From assembly GCA_009667805.1 (NCBI GenBank), contig CM019064.1, positions 276,315,662 through 276,379,661 on the forward strand: a DNA stretch of 64,000 nt, given 5' to 3'. The DNA is from Leptobrachium leishanense (taxonomy: Eukaryota; Chordata; Amphibia; Anura; Megophryidae). The notes under the pieces were generated by a model. That model was given only the letters and a program-made list of their open reading frames with translations, was not told the origin of the DNA and ran no database searches. This document shows, piece after piece, positions 56,864-64,000 of the stretch (position 1 is the stretch's first letter; each line of letters starts with the position of its first letter). The position numbers were made by a program, and so were the translations under genes.

Positions 56864-58323
56864 AAATGGATGGTATCTTCAACCTTAGTGCTAAGGCCCT
56901 TACCCGCCATCACGTCAAACTCTTGCAAAAAGGTCTTAAATATGCCCCGACTAAGAAACTTAACAAATTCGAGGTATACGTGGACCTTCAGAAATTTAAG
57001 CGGAAATTGGCTTTGAAAAAATATTTTCATAAAACGGCAATAGAGAAAGAGGCGAGTGAGGATCTAAACTTTGTGCATACAACATTAAAAACTAAATCCA
57101 CTTTCTATCCCAAACACATGTTATCATGGGAAATAACCACGTTTGAGACCATGGTCCTTAAAGATCTGGATAAATTGGAAAAGAAGTGCAATCGTACCAA
57201 TAGTAACTTGACCAAACAGGAGAAAGAGGCTCTGGAAGATCTACAAAATGATGATAGTATAGTTGTGAAACCAGCGGATAAGGGGGGTGGAGTGGTGATC
57301 CTCCCTAAGGAATATTACGTTAAGGAAGCTGAACGTATATTGGGTGATATAGGAACATACGAGGTCTTGAAAGGAGATCCTACGAAGGAGATTGTTAATA
57401 AATTCGAGGAATTTTTGAAGAGGGGTAGGGATGAAGGCATCCTGAATGAACAGGAATACGAGTACCTTCGGGTCCTACATCCACGTGTCCCTGTGTTCTA
57501 CTGGCTGCCAAAATTACACAAGAACGCCACGCATCCTCCTGGAAGGCCCATTATAGCGGGCATTGACAGTGTCTCTAGTAGGGTGTCTGAATACCTGGAC
57601 CATTTATTGCAACCCATAGTGATCACCAGCCCATCTCACCTGAAGGATAGTATCAATGTCCTTCAGGAATTGGAGAAAATAGAATGGCAGCCCGAATATT
57701 GGCTAGTTACCAGCGATGTTGAGTCTCTTTATACTATCATCCCCCATAATAGGGGATGTGAAGCAGTTGCCCATTTGCTTAGAGAGTCTGGAGGGTTCAA
57801 TTTACAACAGATCGAGTATATTGTGGAAGGGATTGCATTGGTGTTGGAAAATAATTATTTTTCATTTGATGAGAAAGTTTTCATGCAGAAGAGGGGAATA
57901 GCTATGGGGGCGAGGTTCGCGCCCAGCTACGCCAACCTGTTTATGACCTACTGGGAATCCCGGTGGATCTATGGTTCGAGTGGCTGGGCGCAGAACCTCG
58001 TCCTCTACAAGAGATACATTGATGATGTGTTAATGGTTTGGAGAGGCACAGAGAATAGCCTTATGGAATACCTTGATTATTTAAACAGCAATGACTGGGG
58101 TATTAAATTGACTAACGTTTGGAGTAAGAGCCAAGTTAACTTTCTTGACCTCGAGATATTTGTAAAAGAGGGGGAGCTCAGAACCCGCACCTTTTTTAAG
58201 GAAACTGATGTCAATAGTTTTATTGACATTAGGAGTGGACATCTCCCATGTTGTTGCAATTTTTTTTCTGTTTTTTACATGTCATTGGGAATGCCAACAT
58301 CCCTGTCATCCTGCTATTGGTAA
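56860..58323 (+). CDS. Penelope-like reverse transcriptase, C-terminally truncated
   Basis: This enzyme would copy the element RNA into DNA at the target. The start is ATG 56860, overlapping the upstream stop as ATGA; the frame is open further up only through a TTG. Motifs in order are KPADKGGGVVIL (from residue 137), LPKLHK (216), RPIIAGIDS, SDVESLYTIIPH (about 285), AMGARFAPSYANLFM, the catalytic YIDD (386-389) and FLDLEIF. KPADKGG, LPKLHK and SLYTxIPH are typical of Penelope-like RTs. After SGHLP the reading passes into 3' tail sequence, so the thumb and the GIY-YIG endonuclease are absent and the product would probably be inactive for self-integration. The RT core has no stop or frameshift, which suggests a young insertion. 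Family assignment is fairly sure. Confidence 0.82.
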   Translation: MKMDGIFNLSAKALTRHHVKLLQKGLKYAPTKKLNKFEVYVDLQKFKRKLALKKYFHKTAIEKEASEDLNFVHTTLKTKSTFYPKHMLSWEITTFETMVLKDLDKLEKKCNRTNSNLTKQEKEALEDLQNDDSIVVKPADKGGGVVILPKEYYVKEAERILGDIGTYEVLKGDPTKEIVNKFEEFLKRGRDEGILNEQEYEYLRVLHPRVPVFYWLPKLHKNATHPPGRPIIAGIDSVSSRVSEYLDHLLQPIVITSPSHLKDSINVLQELEKIEWQPEYWLVTSDVESLYTIIPHNRGCEAVAHLLRESGGFNLQQIEYIVEGIALVLENNYFSFDEKVFMQKRGIAMGARFAPSYANLFMTYWESRWIYGSSGWAQNLVLYKRYIDDVLMVWRGTENSLMEYLDYLNSNDWGIKLTNVWSKSQVNFLDLEIFVKEGELRTRTFFKETDVNSFIDIRSGHLPCCCNFFSVFYMSLGMPTSLSSCYW

Positions 58324-58372
58324 ACCATATTGAGCTTATTTCACCTGCACTTTTCTGTGGTTGTGGACCCCA
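57862..58372 (+). repeat. Right inverted arm of the Penelope-like element
   Basis: It covers RT codons from about SFDEKVFMQKRG to the tail and pairs with 55183-55717. It lacks the 26-bp stretch present in the left arm. Confidence 0.9.
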
Positions 58373-58560
58373 CCTGTTCTTCACCATATATGACTATATA
58401 AGCGCTGTCCTTTCTTCGTGTGCATCTAGTTCTCAATTTTTGGGTGTGTGTGGGAAACACCCTATTTGGACATAGCTGCTGTATCTGTTCATACTGGTGA
58501 GGCATCACTATTTCCGTCTTGGCGCCCCTTATCCTCGTTTTTTGTACGTGGTCCAGCAAG

Positions 58561-60215
58561 CATGGACAGGACCGTTACATTTCCTTCACGGCACACTGGG
58601 TAACTCTGATTGGAGCTGGGAGGGATCCAAGACGGGGCTCTGTTTTGGAGCTTGTTCATCCACCACGCCTCCAGAAAGCTGCTTGTATGAGGTCTGTCTG
58701 CTCCACCACCACCTCTTCCTCCTCCTCCTTCTCTGTCTCTGGCAAAGTGGCAGTTAAACCGATGCGTGGCAGGGGCTACGCAATGGCTCAAGCAAAAATA
58801 TGCCATACTGTGCTTGAGCTGGTTTGTTTAGGGGACAGGAGCCACACCGGGCCAGAAATTCTGTCAGCTCTGCAGGGGCAGGTGCAGAGATGGTTAACAC
58901 CACGCCAGCTTCAGCTGGGAATGGTCATCTGTGATAATGGCAGCAATCTTCTCTCCGCCCTACGCCAGGGTAAGTTGACGCATGTACCATGCCTGGCACA
59001 CGTCCTAAATTTGGTGGTACATTTTCTCCAAACCAGGTACCCAGAGCTGGCAGAGCTTCTCAGCCAGGCCAGAAAAGTCTGCAGCCACTTCAGATGGTCA
59101 TTCCCAGCAAGTGTTCGCCTGGCAGAAATTCAAAGAGAATTCCACCTTCCCACAAACTGTCTGATCTGTGACATGCCCACCAGGTGGAACTCGACATTAG
59201 CAATGCTGCAGCGTCTGCACAAGCAGCAGAGGGCCATCAATGAGTACTTGTGTTAGTATGGCACAAGGACAGGTTCAGGTCAACTTGGTTCCCCCCCACA
59301 GTGGCTGATGATCAAGGATGCATGCACTGTACTGTCACCATTTGAGGAGGCAACAAGGATGGTGAGCAGGGACAGTGCGTGCATCAGTGACACAATTCCT
59401 TTAGTATTCCTGCTGGAGCGCACTCTGCAGGGAATTATAGATGTGGAACTAGAGGCAGGGCAGCGGGAGGAAGAGGAGGCCTTCCCTAGCTCTCAAGGCC
59501 CCAGTCTTTATGCAGACAGCATTCCTGCGAGTCCTCAGATCAGACAGGAGTAGGATGAGGAGGAGGAGGGATATTTAAGTAGTGGGGCATTGAAGGTGGG
59601 GATTCCTCAAGGGAGGGTTTTGTGTGCCCAGAAACACAAGGACTAGTACGTGGCTGGAAGGAGGAAGTGCACGATGGGGTCATCCTCATTGACCAGGAAG
59701 ACTACGCTGCATGGGCTCCCTTATCTTGCAAAGCCTGCTAAAGGACCCCAGAATTTGTGCTATCAAGGAGAGGGATCATTACTGGTTGGCAAGCCTTCTT
59801 GATCCACGATACAAGGGTAAAGTTGCAGAGCTCATCCTGCCCGCACAGAGGGAGCACAGGATGAAACAACTTGAGGACGCTCTAAAGGGACACTTGTGTA
59901 AAACCTTTTCAGTCACTGGTAGGTTACCAAGTGATGATACAGGTGCTTTTGAGGCTGCGGATGATCAGAGGAAGAGTGGTGAAGGCCTAACTGATACCTT
60001 TTTAAATTTTTTTAGTCCACGACGCCCAGGGACGTCAAATGTAGGCACCCATTGCCAGCGTCTTCACCATATGGTGCAGGACTACCTAGGGGCAAGGGCA
60101 GACCTGGATACCTTTACAGCAGATGATCCACTGGCTTACTGGGTGTTGAGATTGGATCACTGGCCAGAATTTAGCCAATATGCTATGCAGCTACTAGGTT
60201 GCCCTTCGACAATAC
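58561..60215 (+). pseudogene. hAT transposase copy 2, C-terminal half
   Basis: The hAT gene resumes after the Penelope-like insertion with HGQDRYISFTAHWVTLIGAG. There follow GMVICDNGSNLLSALRQGK (about 58920-58975), CLAHVLNLVVHF, DMPTRWNSTLAMLQRLHK and a frame break at 59255. The next stretch is LMIKDACTVLSPFEEATRMV (59310 on), then another break near 59550, DHYWLASLLDPRYKGKVAEL (59780-59840) and DPLAYWVLRLDHWPEF (60128-60175). At LLGCPS the sequence jumps to 3' noncoding hAT sequence, so the hATC core (SEMKFSAAGG in copy 1) is deleted. Together with the insertion this makes the gene dead. Alignment with copy 1 is clear throughout. Confidence 0.9.
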
Positions 60216-60313
60216 CACAGAAGGGATACTTACAGTGTGAAGGCACTTGCTGCCACCAAAGGCACAATATTTGGGTGCACTGACACTGACGCCTATATTA
60301 CCAGATTCATATC

Positions 60314-61037
60314 TGTCATGGAGCTGATGTAACGCTCCATGCTTCAAACCCCAAGAGACTTTATGTTTATTTATATTGTGTGTTTTTAAATATATTTTAC
60401 ATCGTTTGGTTTTAGTTTAATTTAGTTTAGTGTAAAATGGCGTAGCTTTGGTTTTAAAAATACTTATATTCCTGTAGGTAAATGTGTTTTTGTGTAAAAC
60501 AGTAAACAAGCTTTACTGCTGTGTAATTTATGCACCAGGGCTTTTCCCATTATCTAGCTGCATGTTTAATTCAAAGGATCTCTGATAGTGTGTGTTTAAT
60601 CTGATGTGTTAGAACAATGGATATACAAATGTTGTGCGAGCTGAAAGGCTAGAGAATGTAAAGAATGTTTATTGTAAATAACTGACCTAATGTAATTAGT
60701 ATGGGTATGCAAATTATGACTGTTGGACTTCAGCATAAATGGTGGTTGTTCATTAAAAAGTCAGAGAACTCTCAGAGCTCAGAGAGAGAGGATCCTGTTT
60801 TAAAGCATACAGCCGCGCCTGGTGTCTTTATTTCAGCGACGCTACACTATACACTATCACCCTCAGAAGGCAGAGAGCGGCCTTCTGGACATTCCTAACG
60901 GCTCCAGGGCAGAGGAACAGAAGCAGGCAGGTCAAGCTGCTCGAGGCGCTGAGGACAGCGCTCCCAGTAGCCGGGCTGACCGCAGCGAAGGGGTCTCTGG
61001 AGAGCCAGGACAGACAGAAGGGAACGGTTCCTTCACA
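60314..61037 (+). mobile_element. Solo LTR inside hAT copy 2
   Basis: The segment starts TGTCATGGAGC and ends CCTTCACA (TG...CA), with the perfect 5-bp duplication ATATC (60309-60313 and 61038-61042). Copy 1 has the uninterrupted site (CATATCTTTTTAATATAGG, read on its coding strand), which confirms the insertion. The strand is nominal. The small open frames inside are not believed to be genes. Confidence 0.85.
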
Positions 61038-61070
61038 ATATCATTTTAATATCAGACCGCAGGGTCCAAC

Positions 61071-61357
61071 ATAGAAATATAGAAACATAGAAAAATGTCA
61101 GCAGATAAGAACCTTTCGGCCCATCTAGTCTGCCCAATTACATGCATACTTTACCCTGATTTATCTTTTGTTTAGGATAGCCTTATGCCTATCCCATGCT
61201 TGCTTACATTCAATTACTGTTTTGGCCTCTACCACTTCTACTGGAAGGCTGTTCCATGTATCCACCACCCTCTCAGTAAAATAATGCTTCCTGATGTTAC
61301 TTTTAAACCTTTGCCCCTCTAATCTAAGACTATGTCCTCTTGTTTTAATACTTTGTT
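61071..61357 (-). mobile_element. CR1-type LINE 3' end
   Basis: On the minus strand the last codons of a CR1-like ORF2 read TRGHSLRLEGQRFKSNIRKH then YFTERVVDTWNSLPVEVVEA. These are followed by a short 3' region ending in TTTCTATG repeats, the usual CR1 tail. TCCAAC stands on both sides (61065-61070 and 61358-61363), a possible short target duplication. It is heavily 5'-truncated. Confidence 0.85.
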
Positions 61358-62097
61358 TCCAACCCTGCACTCTTCCACAATACCACAAAGGGGTTACGGT
61401 GTGAAGGCACTTGCTGCCACCAAAGGCACAATATTTGTGTGCACTGATGCCTGTACCAGATTCATATAATTTTAATATTTGACCGCATGGTCCAACCCTG
61501 CACTCTTCCACAATACCACAGAGGGGTTACGGTGTGACGGCACTGACGACACTAAAGACCCAATTTTAAAGCACCTATTGTTACTTCCATCCAAAGCCTG
61601 CATAAGTTTCACCATAATTTAGCCAAAAAATCACTAAACTTGTTCCGCGTGTCCTAAAATGTCTCTTCTTTTCATACGGGCTGCCGCCCCAAGCAGTTGT
61701 TGATGAATAGATTAAAGGAAAACCATTTACCATCATTTCAAATGTCATTTTTTTGTTTTTAAATGTTTCTATAATCTTACAAATCCGCCACTTCATTGAA
61801 GGAATTTTTCATTTTTATTCTTAACCTTTATTTCATGAAAAACTCACTGTTCCTTTAAAAACGCTTTTTTTTAAAACTTTTTATCCTTGTTTCCTGTCCT
61901 GCAGGGCACTACCTGGGCCCCCATACACCTTTTATGGCAAATATCTTGCATATATGCCCTCTTGGAGGGTACTCTAAAAATCAAACTTTCGAGTCTCATT
62001 GACTTGCATTGAGTTCGGTTCGTGTTCGCGTTCGAACTCAAACTTTTTGAAATTGTTCGAATGTGAACTGAACACGGGGGTGTTCGGCTCATCCCTA

Positions 62098-62300
62098 GTC
62101 AGAATCAGCAACACTTTCAGAACCAGCAGCAGTACTGTTGTGAGACCCAGCAGCACTCTGTCAGACCCTGCAGCTGCACTCTTGTCAGAACCAGCAACAG
62201 CTCTGTTGTCAGAACCAGCAAGAGCACTCTTGTCAGAACCAGTAATAGCACTCTTGTCAGAACCAGAAGCTGTACTCTTGCCGGAACCAGCAGCACTCTG
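62098..62300. repeat. GTCAGAACCAGCAGCA minisatellite, right part
   Basis: About nine units of 20-24 bp on the pattern TCTTGTCAGAACCAGCARCA continue the array seen at 52065-52155. Confidence 0.88.
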
Positions 62301-62849
62301 TAAGAAGTAGATAATAATAATGTCAGAAACAAATGGAAGGTAAAGAAAAATCCTGTGAAAGAGTAGCAGTTAGTTATTATATACCGAGATATACAAATTA
62401 ACGGACAGTATGCAGTGCAAATCTCCCTCGACTACCTAATAATGAACTTTCATGTTTTCACATTATTGTACTTCTTAACATCAAGACTGGCATTTCTTTT
62501 TTAGTTTTAAGTCATTAGGTGACTTCGTCACTTGGATTGAAATAGACTTCAACCAGTCTTGTTCTCGGATGCCTGCGTGTGCCCAAATGGTGGAAGAGGG
62601 CAATCAATTATAGTGCGCACTGAAAGAAATGACACAGACCACGAATAGCTCTATGTAGCCTTTCTTGGACAAGACAAGTGACCTCTCTGTTCTTTATTGA
62701 AATGATACATGCTTTATACCAGTTTAGTGCGTAAGCGGAAACAGGGTGTTAGGTAATATTTTAATTAGCGTCAACATAAAAATTGCACACATACAGATTG
62801 ATCCTAAAAAAAAATGAAAATCAAATATCAGCTTTTTCCAAATGTCAAA
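62301..62849. other. Intergenic, no feature recognised
   Basis: No supported feature was seen. Confidence 0.45.
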
Positions 62850-63065
62850 TTACTTTGCGTCTTTATCAAAGTCAGCTTTTTTTCTGATCATCAAGGGAGT
62901 TAGCCATGTTCAAATTTAAATTTAGCTTGTTCAGGATGTCCAGCACCCATCTCTTTGCGTCAAAAAGAGGAACCACGTGACTTGTGGTTTTGCAATCTGC
63001 CGGAATAGTAAAGTAAGCAAAATACAATTTAATTCTCTCTGTAAAAGACATTTTAAAAGACATTA
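62850..63065 (-). pseudogene. Possible remnant of a second hAT-like transposase
   Basis: On the minus strand DAKRWVLDILNKLNLNLNMAN resembles the W-x3-L-x-x-LN-x-LNLxLQG block of GTF2IRD2/ZBED-like hAT transposases. Stop codons and frame loss surround it. The lone CAGGGGTGGGCAAA end at 51796 could belong to the same element, which the large hAT copy later interrupted. Identification is tentative. Confidence 0.35.
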
Positions 63066-63089
63066 TGACGGAATGGGATGTTGTTCCGC

Positions 63090-64000
63090 CTGCGGGTGTG
63101 CTCTATCTGCGTGCCCCGGCGCTTACCGCTGGCCCGACTACCGAGTGACACGGCACTCGGCGTCTCGTGCGGCCTGGCGTGACCCTGGGGAAGGGTTAGC
63201 GGGCGGTGGAGGGGACCCCTGCCTAGAACCAGCCCGACCACTGAGCCATACAGTACTCAGCGTCTCGAGCAGCTGGTTCACTGACCTTGTGGGAGGTGGA
63301 GTACGTCTGCGGGCGGCCGGCCGATTACGGGGATCAGATCTCTTCCGGCAAATATTCGGATCTGATTGCGGAGGACTTTCGGATCTTGGATGGATGTAGC
63401 TTCGGATCTTGCAGGATCGGCAGAGTCTTCGGATCTTACCGCAGTCCCTCGCAATACCGAAGCGCGGTACACGGCCGCGCCCTTCGGATCGGATCTCGGG
63501 CTAATAGTCTGAGAATCGAACACCATACGCTGCGCCTCTGTCCTGATGCGAGATGCAGGCACAGAGCGCTCGGTTCGGTTCGGATCGACTGGGACACCGT
63601 ACCCTGAGACCGCGGGGGATACTCAGATGATGAAGTACGGCGGAGAAATAAAGACATCAGACGAGGCTGGATGCACTGGTAAATCTGGCTTTATTATTCA
63701 CAGCTCAGGCATTTATCAACTTTACACAAATTATAATACAATGGGAATCCCTGCCCGCCCTCACCGGACCCATTGGCCGTTGCAGTTCGGGGAGTCGCTG
63801 ATTCGGACCGGATGGTCCGAATCGGCCATTTTACGATTCGAACCGGATGGTTCGAATCGGCCATTTTCTGATTCGAATATCTGATTGCAACCACGAGGCA
63901 ATCGGAAAATGGCGGCGGGCAAGGCAGACAAAGGGAACACATTTCACAATCAACGGGGAACACTGTATTACACCACACATACCCACATCTAATAAAAAGT
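63090..64000. other. GC-rich region, unassigned, possibly a retroelement end
   Basis: Base composition changes sharply to CpG-rich sequence with recurrent CGGATC and TTCGGATC words. AATAAAG lies near 63647. Two direct copies of about 35 bp (CGGCCATTTT and neighbours) occur at 63801-63870. The region runs off the window edge. No protein motif was recognised in any frame. Confidence 0.4.

Larger units (their letters stand above)
55183..58545 (+). mobile_element. Penelope-like retroelement with inverted partial copy
   Basis: It inserted in the hAT transposase gene with the perfect 15-bp duplication ACGTGGTCCAGCAAG (55168-55182 and 58546-58560). Bases 55183-55717 are the reverse complement of 57862-58372. 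Then follow a coiled-coil/basic ORF, a reverse transcriptase ORF and a 170-bp 3' tail. Inverted or tandem partial copies at the front are known for Penelope-like elements. The RT thumb and the GIY-YIG endonuclease expected at the C-terminus are missing. Confidence 0.85.
52156..62097 (+). mobile_element. hAT transposon, copy 2, with nested retroelements
   Basis: The ends TAGGGATGTGCTGTTCG and CGGCTCATCCCTA are flanked by GTCAGAAC (52148-52155) and GTCAGAAT (62098-62105), an 8-bp duplication with one change. In order it holds the tandem-repeat array, the 5' half of the transposase, a Penelope-like insertion, the 3' half of the transposase, a solo LTR, a CR1 fragment and the hAT 3' end. Copy 1 shows what the uninterrupted element looks like. 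Confidence 0.94.

Noticed and set aside
1..64000. tRNA, rRNA or snRNA genes
   Set aside because: I saw no cloverleaf with A/B boxes or recognisable rRNA or snRNA segments by eye. A tRNAscan/Infernal run would be needed to exclude small ones.

Overview
This window looks like gene-poor nuclear DNA from a vertebrate, most probably a frog (anuran). I found no gene that is clearly the host's own. Almost everything identifiable is a transposable element or tandem repeat, and most protein-like stretches are decayed transposon genes. The frog assignment is an inference from the mix: piggyBac elements with a Uribo-like transposase start, several hAT and PIF/Harbinger miniature elements, Tc1 ends, a Penelope-like element, CR1 and L1 fragments, and Ty3/gypsy remains. 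It does not reach species level.

Left part (1-13740). A truncated hAT miniature element is followed by a 764-bp hAT miniature element with a perfect 8-bp target duplication. Next come two members of a terminal-inverted-repeat (TIR) family that begins CAGGGTTATTCA. The second (4332-12219) has a 7-kb piggyBac element inside it (4730-11741, TTAA on both sides). That piggyBac carries a row of near-perfect hairpins, about 600 bp of telomere-like TTAGGG/TAGGGG repeats, a broken transposase, a nested Harbinger-type element and a 383-bp satellite. The whole nest interrupts a decayed gypsy-type element whose gag, zinc knuckle and protease remnants lie at 12220-13385 on the minus strand.

Middle part (13741-37642). 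This holds two loci of a 417-bp tandem repeat, one with an internal inversion at 20297/20298. Also present are a Tc1 palindrome, a second Harbinger-type element, a 2-kb CAGGGTTATTCA-type element containing a hairpin-rich piggyBac-like element, two short hAT elements, a 447-bp foldback insertion with a 15-bp target duplication, and a 1.1-kb TIR element built of a minisatellite plus a large palindrome. Long stretches here show nothing I recognise. One 68-bp segment at 24189 has good splice signals and could be an exon, but this is weak.

Right part (37643-64000). Two copies of one large hAT transposon (TIR TAGGGATG, 8-bp target duplications) lie in opposite orientations at 37651-44026 and 52156-62097. 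Both have a tandem-repeat array upstream of a BED-finger/hAT transposase gene, and both genes are broken. The first is interrupted by another hAT element. The second is interrupted by a Penelope-like retroelement (55183-58545, 15-bp target duplication) with a YIDD reverse transcriptase and an upstream coiled-coil/basic ORF, by a solo LTR and by a CR1 fragment. Between them are a short hAT element, a solo LTR, a Tc1 fragment, a hairpin-rich piggyBac-type element and an L1 3' fragment. The last kilobase is GC-rich and unassigned.

The genes do not form a pathway. The window records successive transposon bursts. The most interesting structures are the serial hairpins in four piggyBac-type elements, the inverted partial copy at the head of the Penelope-like element with its ATGA-overlapping ORFs, and a recurrent GAAA-hairpin motif that resembles a hammerhead core.
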